Counted from the stretch's first letter, positions 9,019 to 16,082 are shown. The stretch: 64,000 nucleotides of DNA from an uncultured Clostridia bacterium (GCA_944383305.1 CALWOZ010000002.1:25795-89794), one strand, 5' to 3'. The notes: generated by a model not told the origin, from the sequence alone. Made by a program: numbers and translations.

Positions 9019-9246
9019 ATGGATAGAGTAAGAAAGCCAGAATTTGAAAGCGATTATATGAAATGGTGTCAAGAAAATGAAAGAATAGCTATGAATAAAA
9101 GAAATATTAAGAACAGAATGAATAAAATAGGCTGTTTTTTAATTAAAGATAGCAAAGGTTACTGGTTTTATCAGTATTTAATCCTTGATATAATAAGTGA
9201 TGAAAATCCTATGAGTGATGAAGAAGCAAAAGATATTTTTAAATAA
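9019..9246 (+). CDS. Hypothetical 75-residue satellite protein
   Basis: Not recognised. A lysine- and glutamate-rich protein (MDRVRKPEFESDYMKWCQEN...) with an aromatic middle (GYWFYQYLILDII) and acidic end. There is no good ribosome site before the ATG, so expression is uncertain. It lies between two repeat blocks. Its last 35 bases are duplicated at 9531-9565. Confidence 0.5.
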   Translation: MDRVRKPEFESDYMKWCQENERIAMNKRNIKNRMNKIGCFLIKDSKGYWFYQYLILDIISDENPMSDEEAKDIFK

Positions 9247-9565
9247 AAACTTTCCCTAAAGGGAGAGTTTAGGGATAAAATAGGGAAAGTAAAAATACAC
9301 TCAAAGCCTGTATTTATAAGCATTAGGGAAAAAAGGGTAAAAATAAATATATAATATAAATAATAAAATATATAATATTATTGTTTTAACGTATATTATA
9401 TATATAAGATATAGCTAAAAATTCCCTCTTTTTTCCCTAAATATTGAAAATAAAGGGGTATAAGCATATAATTATATTCCCTAAAGTTTCCCTATTTTGT
9501 CACTAAAGGGGAAAAAGAAAGGGAGATTTAGAGTGATGAAGAGGTAAAAGATATTTTTAAATAAA
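9213..9565 (+). repeat. 35-bp direct repeat bracketing AT block 2
   Basis: Bases 9213-9247 (the end of the 75-residue gene, beginning GAGTGATGAAGAAGCAAAAG) recur at 9531-9565 with 2 mismatches. The copy is not part of a gene. The repeats bracket the 283-bp iteron-rich block, which looks like an insertion or duplication product. Confidence 0.75.
9248..9530. repeat. Iteron- and dyad-rich AT block 2
   Basis: Same design as block 1 but with a different motif, TTCCCTAAA / TTTAGGGAA, repeated on both strands. Inverted repeat TTAGGGAAAAAAGGG (9323-9337) faces CCCTCTTTTTTCCCTAA (9424-9440) across an A+T-only core of about 85 bp. More TTCCCTAAAG copies lie at 9477-9495. Candidate second origin half or replication-control region; inference only. 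Confidence 0.55.
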
Positions 9566-9598
9566 CTTGCCGTTTACGGCAAAAAGAAAGGAGTAATT

Positions 9599-9943
9599 AT
9601 TATAAATGACATAAAAACAAGATTAGATAAAGCAAATAAGCTAAAGCAAGAGAATATAAAAGAATTTGATAAATACTTATTTAATTATTGTAGCTTAAAG
9701 GCTAAAAGTAATATAGATAAAGCTAATATTGGACTTACAGCTTTTTGGAACATAGCAGTAAATGTAATAGTCCATATAGATGATAGTAATATATTTGAGG
9801 CATCTACTATACAGAAGTTTTTAGATGGATTAGAAAATACTACTAAAAATATGAAATATGATAGTATAGAGTATTTATACTTAATATTATTTGAATTAAT
9901 ACAAGAATACACAGAAAGGAAGATTAAACAATGGCAGAAGTAA
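9599..9943 (+). CDS. Hypothetical satellite protein with apparent AUU start
   Basis: An open frame of 114 codons with no ATG, GTG or TTG near its beginning. A strong ribosome site AAAGGAG (9587-9593) lies 5 bases before ATT at 9599 (8 before ATA at 9602). The product begins INDIKTRLDKANKLKQENIK and ends TERKIKQWQK. It is helical and charged, with no recognised family. Its stop overlaps the next gene's start by 13 bases, as expected for a real, coupled gene. The first internal ATG is near codon 86, so a standard start would leave almost nothing. Confidence 0.6.
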   Translation: MINDIKTRLDKANKLKQENIKEFDKYLFNYCSLKAKSNIDKANIGLTAFWNIAVNVIVHIDDSNIFEASTIQKFLDGLENTTKNMKYDSIEYLYLILFELIQEYTERKIKQWQK

Positions 9944-10218
9944 TTAAATTTAAAATGGATAATGTAGAAATAGATGGGAGAAAGATAGCTATAAAAGAAG
10001 TAAAAGATATTCTTATTAAAGAGGGAGCAACAGAATATATGGCTGAAAAACTAGCCAATACTACTTATATGATAATTGAGAAAAATATAGACTATGCTAT
10101 GGAGCAAGGTGTAATAGAATTTTTAAATGCTATCAATGAACAAACAGACGAAGAGTTTGAAGAGTTTGTACAAGGTTTAAGATTAGGAAGACAAGAAACT
10201 AGAAAGGGGATAGAATAA
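9931..10218 (+). CDS. Hypothetical satellite protein (95 aa)
   Basis: Not recognised. MAEVIKFKMDNVEIDGRKIA..., mostly helical and acidic, with a C-terminal charged tail (GLRLGRQETRKGIE). Ribosome site AGAAAGGAAG precedes the ATG. It overlaps the previous gene by 13 bp and the next by 1 bp (TAATG), so the three are a tightly coupled set in the middle of the satellite. Confidence 0.7.
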   Translation: MAEVIKFKMDNVEIDGRKIAIKEVKDILIKEGATEYMAEKLANTTYMIIEKNIDYAMEQGVIEFLNAINEQTDEEFEEFVQGLRLGRQETRKGIE

Positions 10219-10451
10219 TGGAAACTATGGTAAATGAAAAAATGAAAGAGGATATAATAATGTTATGTAGCCACTTAGCTTGTAATGACGCTGTAACAGC
10301 ATATGATATAATGGAAATTATTAAAGAGGGAGCTGGCGATGATTATTCCTATTATCAATTATTAGGTATTCTTTATAAATATGGAAAAATGGAAGGTATT
10401 AGATTAGAAAGAGAAAGAAAAAAGGCTTTAGCCAACCCTAAAATTAGCTAA
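10218..10451 (+). CDS. Hypothetical satellite protein (77 aa)
   Basis: Not recognised. METMVNEKMKEDIIMLCSHL..., a small helical protein with a basic end (LERERKKALANPKIS). The ATG overlaps the stop of the preceding gene, and AAAGGGG lies 9 bases upstream. It belongs to the same operon as the two genes before it. Confidence 0.68.
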   Translation: METMVNEKMKEDIIMLCSHLACNDAVTAYDIMEIIKEGAGDDYSYYQLLGILYKYGKMEGIRLERERKKALANPKIS

Positions 10452-10514
10452 AGCAACACATATAAAACCAACTTAATTATATAACATATTTGTTTATTTG
10501 TAAAGAGGTATTTT

Positions 10515-10664
10515 ATGATAAAAGGTAAAATTACATATAATAGTCCTTTGGAAAGGGATAAAATAAAGACTATATTAATTAGTTTAGGCATTGTAAAGAT
10601 AGAGTACAAGCAAAGTAAAAGGGGTATAAGCTATATCCAGTTTATATATAATATAGACAAATAA
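10515..10664 (+). CDS. Small hypothetical protein (49 aa)
   Basis: A short gene with a ribosome site (AAAGAGG) before the ATG. MIKGKITYNSPLERDKIKTI... ends YIQFIYNID K. It looks like a compact alpha/beta fold of the kind often seen as small phage accessory proteins. No family recognised. Confidence 0.5.
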   Translation: MIKGKITYNSPLERDKIKTILISLGIVKIEYKQSKRGISYIQFIYNIDK

Positions 10665-10733
10665 TAGGGCAATAAGTGTATTGTTTTGGTAAATAAAAAG
10701 TACTTGAAACATTGAGAAACACTAATAAAACAC

Positions 10734-10762
10734 TTGCATATCCCCCCTATATGTGTTATAAT
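10734..10762 (+). promoter_or_regulatory. Promoter of a small structured RNA
   Basis: TTGCAT (10734-10739), 17-bp spacer, TATAAT (10757-10762), with a likely start near 10769. It lies inside the satellite between the replication and capsid genes. Confidence 0.7.
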
Positions 10763-10768
10763 ATATAA

Positions 10769-10862
10769 GACAAATAAAAATGTTTACCCACTTTATGTGA
10801 AGTCTTTTAGACGTAGGGAAGATAATAACCTTTATAGGTTTTCTTCTTTACGTCTTTTTTAT
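10769..10862 (+). ncRNA. Small structured RNA of the satellite
   Basis: About 95 nt between a consensus promoter and an intrinsic terminator. The 3' hairpin pairs GACGTAGGGAAGA (10810-10822) with TCTTCTTTACGTC (10842-10854), with an inner AACC/GGTT pair, and is followed by TTTTTT. An upstream segment GAAGTCTTTTAGAC can form an alternative pairing. No known family recognised. It could be a regulator acting on the satellite or its helper phage, or a leader for the capsid genes. Confidence 0.55.
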
Positions 10863-11007
10863 TTGTTAGAGTGCTCCAAAGTTATTTTAAATATTTCTAT
10901 TTTTTTCTTATGAACTCTTTTTAATTAGTCCTAAGCAAGACTATAAAAGGCTTATAATTATGTGATTAAAGTTTTGAGATATATATTTTTTATTAGGAGG
11001 TAAAACA

Positions 11008-11349
11008 ATGGAAGAAAACTTTAATATTGAAGATGACACGCTAGAACAAAAATTTACACAAGAAGATATTGAGAAATTAGCAACAGAAAAATTTGAACAG
11101 TATAAATATAATTTAGAATGTGATACTTATTTAGAAAAGAATAATATACCAAAAGAGATTAAAGAGATTATAAAGTTTGATAGTATAGAAACATTAGAAA
11201 AAAATGTAACTATGCTTAAAGAGGTATTTGGGAAACATATGCCAGGTGTAGAAATTGTAAAAACTGGTGGTGCTATTCCTGGAAGTAGTAATGCCGTATT
11301 GGAGAGCAATAAAAATAATATTATTAGGAAAGCATTTGGACTTAATTAA
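11008..11349 (+). CDS. Scaffold-like protein preceding the capsid gene
   Basis: 113 residues, acidic and helical (MEENFNIEDDTLEQKFTQED...), with a flexible Gly/Ser stretch (TGGAIPGSSNAVLES) and a short basic end. Size, composition and position directly upstream of the capsid gene fit a phage scaffold of the DUF4355 type. It has an AGGAGG ribosome site. The scaffold call is inference from position and composition. Confidence 0.6.
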   Translation: MEENFNIEDDTLEQKFTQEDIEKLATEKFEQYKYNLECDTYLEKNNIPKEIKEIIKFDSIETLEKNVTMLKEVFGKHMPGVEIVKTGGAIPGSSNAVLESNKNNIIRKAFGLN

Positions 11350-11365
11350 TAATAGGAGGTAATAT

Positions 11366-12202
11366 ATGGGTATAGAATTAGTAACAAAGTATTTACCGTA
11401 TGTAGACGAAGTTTTTACAACAGAAAGTAAAAGAACTTTATTGACTAATAATGATTTTAGTTGGAATGGGGCAAAGTCTATAAAGGTTTACAAGGTAACT
11501 ACTGCTAAAATGAATGATTATAATAGAACTGGTGAAAATAATGGTTCAAGATATGGAGAAGTTGAAACATTAGACGCAACTACTGAAACAATGACATTAT
11601 TAAAAGACCGTTCATTTACATTTGAAATAGACAAGTTAGATACTAACGAAACAGAAGGGCAGTTAGCTAGTGCTAGTGCTTTGGCTAGACAAATAAGAGA
11701 GGTATGTGTACCAGAAATAGATACATATGTTTATAATATTATGTGTACCTACGCTGGTAATAAACCAAGTGCAATAGCTTTAACACACGAGAATATATAT
11801 GATGAAATTATAAAGGCTAATAGTGTTTTAGATGATAACGAAGTACCTGAAACAAATAGGGTAATGCTTGTAACACCTCAAGTATATCTATTACTTAAAA
11901 AGTGTAAAGATATAACTATGGAAACTAATATCGGTAATGAATTAAGATTAAAAGGTGTTATAGGTATTATAGACGGAGTTACTGTTATTAAAGTACCAGC
12001 TAATAGGCTACCTGATGACTTCGGATTTATGATAGCACACCCTGTTGCTACTGTATCTCCTGTTAAACTAGAAGACTATAAAATACATAATAGCCCACCA
12101 GGAATAAGTGGAGACCTTGTTGAAGGACGTATATGTTATGATGCCTTTGTTTTAGATAATAAAGCAAAAGCTATTTACTATCAAGCTAAAACAGAAGAAT
12201 AA
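11366..12202 (+). CDS. Phage major capsid protein
   Basis: 278 residues resembling the short HK97-fold capsid proteins of Firmicutes phages. It begins MGIELVTKYLPYVDEVFTTE, then GAKSIKVYKVTTAKMNDYNR, the DRSFTFEIDKLDTNET segment, RQIREVCVPEIDTYVYNIM, and a GVTVIKVPANRLP beta region near the end. It has an AGGAGG ribosome site 16 bp after the scaffold-like gene and its own terminator after it. No portal, protease, terminase or tail genes are present, so particles would need helper-phage parts. Confidence 0.82.
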   Translation: MGIELVTKYLPYVDEVFTTESKRTLLTNNDFSWNGAKSIKVYKVTTAKMNDYNRTGENNGSRYGEVETLDATTETMTLLKDRSFTFEIDKLDTNETEGQLASASALARQIREVCVPEIDTYVYNIMCTYAGNKPSAIALTHENIYDEIIKANSVLDDNEVPETNRVMLVTPQVYLLLKKCKDITMETNIGNELRLKGVIGIIDGVTVIKVPANRLPDDFGFMIAHPVATVSPVKLEDYKIHNSPPGISGDLVEGRICYDAFVLDNKAKAIYYQAKTEE

Positions 12203-12207
12203 TAGAT

Positions 12208-12236
12208 AACCCCTACTAATATGTAGGGGTTTTGTA
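12208..12236 (+). terminator. Terminator after the capsid gene
   Basis: Stem AACCCCTAC / GTAGGGGTT with loop TAATAT, followed by TTTG. It is 5 bases after the capsid stop. Confidence 0.75.
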
Positions 12237-12249
12237 ATAGGAGGAAACT

Positions 12250-12516
12250 ATGAGAAACTTAAACACATTATTTATTAAAGCTAAAAATAATATAAAAAAT
12301 AATAAAGAGCAATTATATTTAGCGTTTATATCTTATAAAGATAATATGTATAATGCTACTTGTTGTTATATTAAAAATGGTAAAGAAACAAAAAGAGAAA
12401 CAACAAATCATAAAACAAAAGAAGAGGCACACCAATATATAGAACATATGGTTGATAAATATCCTTATGAAGTGGATACTATTGTTCTTGAAGATTTAGG
12501 TCTAGAGGAGGTGTAA
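12250..12516 (+). CDS. Hypothetical satellite protein (88 aa)
   Basis: Not recognised. Lysine-rich N-terminus (MRNLNTLFIKAKNNIKNNKE), a beta-like middle with CCYIKNGKETKRE, and an acidic end (TIVLEDLGLEEV). Ribosome site AGGAGG lies 6 bases before the ATG. It is 3 bp upstream of the next gene and part of the same late cluster. Confidence 0.65.
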   Translation: MRNLNTLFIKAKNNIKNNKEQLYLAFISYKDNMYNATCCYIKNGKETKRETTNHKTKEEAHQYIEHMVDKYPYEVDTIVLEDLGLEEV

Positions 12517-12519
12517 TAA

Positions 12520-12723
12520 ATGGCAAAAAGATTAAGGTTATCTACGCCAACAGAGGTAAGACGTACACTAGCTAAAATAGCTAATTTAGTTTATAATGGA
12601 GAATTAGACATAAAAATAGCTAATAGTTTAACTGTAACTTGTAATGCTATTTTAAATAGTATTAGGTTAGATGACCAGCAAAAACGTATTGAAGAAATAG
12701 AAAGAATATTGCAAGAAAGATAA
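12520..12723 (+). CDS. Small phage protein of the type found beside terminase small subunits
   Basis: 67 residues, MAKRLRLSTPTEVRRTLAKI ... ITVTCNAILNSIR-like middle (SLTVTCNAILNSIRLDDQQK) and a helical end. Short proteins of this pattern (TPTEVRR...AN..LNGELD...ILNSIR) are often encoded near packaging genes in Firmicutes prophages. The function is unknown. AGGAGGTG precedes the ATG. Confidence 0.6.
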   Translation: MAKRLRLSTPTEVRRTLAKIANLVYNGELDIKIANSLTVTCNAILNSIRLDDQQKRIEEIERILQER

Positions 12724-12737
12724 ATATATTATATAAT
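12709..12737 (+). promoter_or_regulatory. Promoter for right type I toxin mRNA
   Basis: TTGCAA (12709-12714), 17-bp spacer, TATAAT (12732-12737), overlapping the end of the preceding gene. The leader AGCTAATCTTA (12745-12755) and TTGTTAGCC (12764-12772) are complementary to TAAGATTAGCT (12949-12959) and GGCTAACAA (12939-12947). Confidence 0.65.
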
Positions 12738-12805
12738 AAATTGGAGCTAATCTTAATAAAGGGTTGTTAGCCTACTAACTCTAACAGGAGTTAGGGGGTG
12801 GTGTT

Positions 12806-12883
12806 ATGACTACATATGAAGCTATATCATTGATGATAGGTTTTGCTACTCTAGTCATTTTGATAATAAATACAAAAAAATAA
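12806..12883 (+). CDS. Putative holin-like type I toxin peptide (right copy)
   Basis: 25 residues, MTTYEAISLMIGFATLVILI followed by INTKK. It closely matches the MTxYEAxSLMIxFxTLVxxI pattern of the Firmicutes putative holin-like toxin family. Strong ribosome site TAGGGGGTGG, partly masked by upstream CCTACTAACTC. It is flanked by long inverted repeats and a convergent antisense promoter, the hallmark of type I toxin-antitoxin loci. It is the second such module in the element, close to the right end. Confidence 0.8.
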   Translation: MTTYEAISLMIGFATLVILIINTKK

Positions 12884-12966
12884 CAGCCCCGTTCGGTCAA
12901 ACTGTGGACTGTTATTAAATTATAAATAGTTTATAGTGGGCTAACAATTAAGATTAGCTTTTCTTT
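12874..12966 (-). ncRNA. Antisense RNA of the right type I toxin module
   Basis: Minus-strand promoter TTTACA, 17-bp spacer, TATAAT (12978-12973). The RNA would start near 12966 and end at the hairpin pairing AACAG with CTGTT (12882-12914), followed on the minus strand by ATTTTTTT. It overlaps the 3' end of the toxin mRNA. Inferred from promoter and terminator pattern. Confidence 0.55.
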
Positions 12967-13086
12967 ATATATATTATAACATAAACTACATACAATGTAA
13001 ACAACTAAATACAAAAATATATAGACAAAAGATAAAAAATATAATAAAATACAAATTAGGATATTAGAAATAATAAATTACTTTTT

Positions 13087-13109
13087 GGTACTAGAACGGT
13101 ACTAAAAAT
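13087..13109 (+). repeat. Putative integrase arm site, right end
   Basis: GGTACTAGA then ACGGTACTAAAAAT; near copy of 4067-4089. It is about 100 bp inside the right core repeat, mirroring the left one. Confidence 0.5.
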
Positions 13110-13206
13110 TTAAAAAACATACAAAAATAAAGCTAAAAACATACATTAAAAAAATAAAAAGCCTTAAAATACAGTATATACAAGTGTATGATAAAGAATT
13201 TTTAAT

Positions 13207-13222
13207 GAGGTGGTATATGAAT
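13207..13222 (+). repeat. attR core of the satellite (16-bp direct repeat, right copy)
   Basis: Identical to 3995-4010. It supplies the GAGGTGG ribosome site of pyrD and the AT of its ATG start codon. Confidence 0.85.
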
Positions 13223-14126
13223 GAAAAATTTAAGTTTTAAAATAGGTAATATAGAGTTTAAAAATCCTGTTATGACTGCATCTGGTACTTTTGGAAGTGG
13301 TAAAGAATATGCTGACTTTGTAGACTTGAATAAGCTTGGAGCAGTTGTTGTAAAGGGTGTTTCTAAAACTGCTTGGACTGGTAATGAAACACCTCGTATT
13401 GCAGAAGTTTATGGAGGGATGTTAAATAGTGTTGGTTTACAAAATCCCGGTGTAGACGTATTTATAAAAGAAGATATACCATTTTTAAGAAATTATGATA
13501 CAAAAATAGTGGTTAATGTTTGTGGACATTCACTAGATGAATATATCTCAGTAGTTGAAAGTTTAGCTAATGCTGATGTAGATGCTTTAGAGCTTAATAT
13601 ATCTTGTCCTAATGTGGCTGAAGGGTGTCTTAGTTTTGGTACAGATGCTAAAATGGTTGAAAAGGTTGTATCTAGTGTTAAAAAGGTTTCAAAACAACCT
13701 CTTATTGTAAAATTAACACCAAATGTTACAGACATAACAGAGATAGCAAGAGCCAGTGAAGTAGGTGGAGCAGATGCTATTTCTCTTATAAATACTATAA
13801 CTGGTATGAAAATAGATATACATAAAAGAAAACCTATTTTAGCTAAAAAAATAGGAGGAATGAGTGGTCCTGCTATTAAGCCTATTGCTGTAAGAATGGT
13901 TTATCAAGTTAATAAAGTTGTTAATATTCCTATCATTGGTATGGGAGGTATATCAAATGGAGATGATGCAATAGAGTTTATACTAGCTGGTGCTAGTGGA
14001 GTTGCTGTTGGTACTGCTAACTTTATTAATCCATATGCTACAATAGATGTATTAAAAGGCATTGAAGATTATATGGATAAGTATAATATAAAAGATTTAA
14101 GAGAAATTAGAGGAATAGTAGATTAA
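13221..14126 (+). CDS. pyrD: Dihydroorotate dehydrogenase B, catalytic subunit
   Basis: FMN-dependent class 1B enzyme that oxidises dihydroorotate to orotate and works with PyrK. 301 residues, full length. Motifs: NPVMTASGTFGSG, NSVGLQNPGVD, LNISCPNV with the catalytic cysteine region, and the phosphate-binding IIGMGGISNGDDAIEFILAG and GTANFINP. The insertion at its start codon separates it from pyrK. The ribosome site survives, but the pyr operon promoter is now more than 9 kb away across several terminators, so pyrD probably depends on a promoter in the right end of the element. Confidence 0.96.
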   Translation: MKNLSFKIGNIEFKNPVMTASGTFGSGKEYADFVDLNKLGAVVVKGVSKTAWTGNETPRIAEVYGGMLNSVGLQNPGVDVFIKEDIPFLRNYDTKIVVNVCGHSLDEYISVVESLANADVDALELNISCPNVAEGCLSFGTDAKMVEKVVSSVKKVSKQPLIVKLTPNVTDITEIARASEVGGADAISLINTITGMKIDIHKRKPILAKKIGGMSGPAIKPIAVRMVYQVNKVVNIPIIGMGGISNGDDAIEFILAGASGVAVGTANFINPYATIDVLKGIEDYMDKYNIKDLREIRGIVD

Positions 14127-14140
14127 CTTATATTAAATAA

Positions 14141-14177
14141 ATTATAAAGGTATGGTAATAAGCCATACCTTTATAAT
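14141..14177. terminator. Terminator after pyrD
   Basis: Perfect 15-bp stem ATTATAAAGGTATGG / CCATACCTTTATAAT around loop TAATAAG. The A- and T-rich ends allow function in either direction. Confidence 0.7.
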
Positions 14178-14191
14178 TTAAGGAGGAAATT

Positions 14192-14683
14192 ATGATTATA
14201 GAAAACGCAAAAGAAAGTCATTTAAAAGAAATAAATGAAATCACTAATTATTCAATAATAAACACAAATTTTAATTTTAATTTTGAGCCTAAAACATTAG
14301 AAGATACAAAAAAATGGTATAATGAACATATTGAAAAAGATTTTCCTATATTAGTATGTTTAATAGATAGTCAAGTTGTAGGGTGGGCGTCTTTATCTAC
14401 ATTTAGAGATTATAGAGGGTATGATAAAACAGTTGAAGTGTCTTTGTATGTAAAAAATGAATTTAAAAGAAAAGGAATAGGAAGTTTATTATTAAAAAAA
14501 ATTGAAGATGAAGCAAAAAAAAGAGATTATCACGCAATCGTTTCTGCAATTACTGGTGGTAACGAAGCAAGTATTAATTTACATAAAAAATTTGGATATG
14601 AAGTAAAATGTACATTTGAAGAAATAGGTTTTAAAAATAACACATTTTTAGATGTAGTATTTTTATATAAAATAATTTTTTAG
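14192..14683 (+). CDS. GNAT-family N-acetyltransferase
   Basis: 163-residue acetyltransferase resembling phosphinothricin/MddA-type enzymes: N-terminal TNYSIINTNFNFNFEP, central VVGWASLSTFRDY, acetyl-CoA loop KRKGIGSLLLKKIED, and GNEASINLHKKFGY. The substrate cannot be told. AGGAGG ribosome site. Single-gene unit between two terminator or repeat regions. Confidence 0.88.
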   Translation: MIIENAKESHLKEINEITNYSIINTNFNFNFEPKTLEDTKKWYNEHIEKDFPILVCLIDSQVVGWASLSTFRDYRGYDKTVEVSLYVKNEFKRKGIGSLLLKKIEDEAKKRDYHAIVSAITGGNEASINLHKKFGYEVKCTFEEIGFKNNTFLDVVFLYKIIF

Positions 14684-14720
14684 TAAATGCATTATAAATA
14701 GTTATTCCTAATATTTTTTT

Positions 14721-14811
14721 GTTACAACTTTATAATTTTTCAAATTAATTATTGTAATTTTTCAAATTACAATGGTATTAAAACAAAACCTGGTTTATTA
14801 TTTTTACTTAA
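14721..14811. repeat. Intergenic dispersed repeat, copy 1
   Basis: A+T-rich repeat built from units like TTTTTCAAATTAATTATTGTAA followed by TTACAAT, then AAAAC..AACC..TTTATTATTTTTA. A similar stretch with an extra unit lies at 33118-33224. Both copies sit just after the end of a gene. Dyads of the TTGTAAT..ATTACAA type are inside. Confidence 0.5.
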
Positions 14812-14924
14812 AAAATAACTATAATTAATAAGTATGAAATTAAATTGTAAAATAAAAATCATTGAATATTATATATATTTATAGTATAATTTGTTTATAT
14901 ACCAAAATAAAGGTGGGATTATAA

Positions 14925-16082
14925 ATGAATAAAAAGTTTGTATTACTTATAACAAGTTTAGTGCTTTTATTAAGTGTAAATGTATATGGAAATAATATAA
15001 AATATGAAAATGAATATTTTAAAATACAAAATAATAATAATGAAATAATTAGTAGAGAAACAATAACAATATTAGATAGTAATAATAATAAAATTGGAAA
15101 CAAAAATTGGAGTAGTGCTGTTATATTAAACAATGGAAATTTATTAGTTGGTGAATATAAATCTAATAAATCATATGATTATTATGAGGTTAATAAACAA
15201 GGAGAACAAACCTTTATAACTAATAGTAAATATTATATAAAAGATATAAATAGTCAAACAGGTAATTTTATTACTGTTAACAATGAAAATGGAAATTATT
15301 ATATGGGGGTATTAGACAGAGAATTCAACATAATATTTGATACTATTTTTTCTTATAAAACCAATGCTTTTAAAGATTATAGTGAGATTTTAAAGATAAA
15401 AGGTGGAGGATATGGAGTTTTTACTATAGATGGAGATGAACTAATACAACCTATATTTGATAGTATTAAAAAAATAGATAATAATAGTTTTGAATGCGTT
15501 TATAACAATAAAATATATACATTAAAAAATAGTAATGGAATATATATAAATCAAACAGCTATTAATAGTGTTGACAATTGGGCAAAAGATAGTGTGGAAA
15601 AGGCTAGTAAATTAAACTTTATATCTCAACAATTACAAGTAAAGCTAAATAGCAATATAACAAGAGAAGAATTTTGTGAAATATTAATTAAATTATATGA
15701 AGAAAAAACAGGATTTAGTATTTCAATAAATGCTAATAATCCTTTTATAGATACTAAAAATGAATTTGTCTTAAAGGCTTATAACTTAGGGATTGTTTCT
15801 GGAAAAAGTAAAAACAAATTTGAACCTAACCAATATATAACAAGAGAAGAAAGTTCTGTTATTTTATCTAATTTAATTAAAAAAATGGAATATATAATAA
15901 ATGAAGTTTATTTTGAATATAAAGATGAAAAGCAAATATCTAGTTGGGCTAAAGAAAGTGTACAAATAGTTAGTAATGCTGGAATTATGACAGGGGACAC
16001 TAAAGGTAATTTTAATCCTAAAAACAATTATAAAATAGTTGAGGCTATATCTACTATTATGAGACTTTATAACTTAAAATAA
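14925..16082 (+). CDS. Exported SLH-domain surface protein with WG-like repeats
   Basis: 385 residues with a signal peptide (MNKKFVLLITSLVLLLSVNV, cut near YGNN). A middle region of WG-like beta repeats follows (NYYMGVLDREFNIIFDTIF and GYGVFTIDGDELIQPIFDSI), then three C-terminal S-layer homology segments (about 205-385: WAKDSVEKASKLNF..., AYNLGIVSGKSKNKFEPNQY, WAKESVQIVSNAGIMTGDTK). SLH domains bind secondary cell-wall polymers, so the protein should be anchored to the wall. It lies just upstream of the pilus operon in the same direction. The target of the N-terminal part is unknown. Confidence 0.85.
   Translation: MNKKFVLLITSLVLLLSVNVYGNNIKYENEYFKIQNNNNEIISRETITILDSNNNKIGNKNWSSAVILNNGNLLVGEYKSNKSYDYYEVNKQGEQTFITNSKYYIKDINSQTGNFITVNNENGNYYMGVLDREFNIIFDTIFSYKTNAFKDYSEILKIKGGGYGVFTIDGDELIQPIFDSIKKIDNNSFECVYNNKIYTLKNSNGIYINQTAINSVDNWAKDSVEKASKLNFISQQLQVKLNSNITREEFCEILIKLYEEKTGFSISINANNPFIDTKNEFVLKAYNLGIVSGKSKNKFEPNQYITREESSVILSNLIKKMEYIINEVYFEYKDEKQISSWAKESVQIVSNAGIMTGDTKGNFNPKNNYKIVEAISTIMRLYNLK

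Larger units (their letters stand above)
3995..13222 (+). mobile_element. 9.2-kb phage-satellite-like integrative element inserted at the pyrK/pyrD junction
   Basis: The element is bounded by two identical 16-bp copies of GAGGTGGTATATGAAT (3995-4010 and 13207-13222) and measures 9,212 bp from repeat to repeat. Integrase arm-type repeats lie inside each end. Gene order: type I toxin, integrase (minus), repressor (minus), cro-like, small HTH, primase-helicase, origin-like repeats, small genes, scaffold-like, capsid, two small genes, second type I toxin. The size, the divergent repressor/cro switch, the P4-type replication gene and the lack of portal, terminase, tail and lysis genes fit a phage-inducible island or satellite rather than a complete prophage. 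Both flanking host genes stay intact. Classification as a satellite is inference from gene content. Confidence 0.85.

Noticed and set aside
14721..14811. Possible CRISPR-like array in the repeated TTCAAATTAATTATTGTAA units
   Set aside because: Units are adjacent and similar in the intervening bases too, with only 2-3 copies and no spacers or cas genes except the distant Cas4-like nuclease, which lacks CRISPR context.
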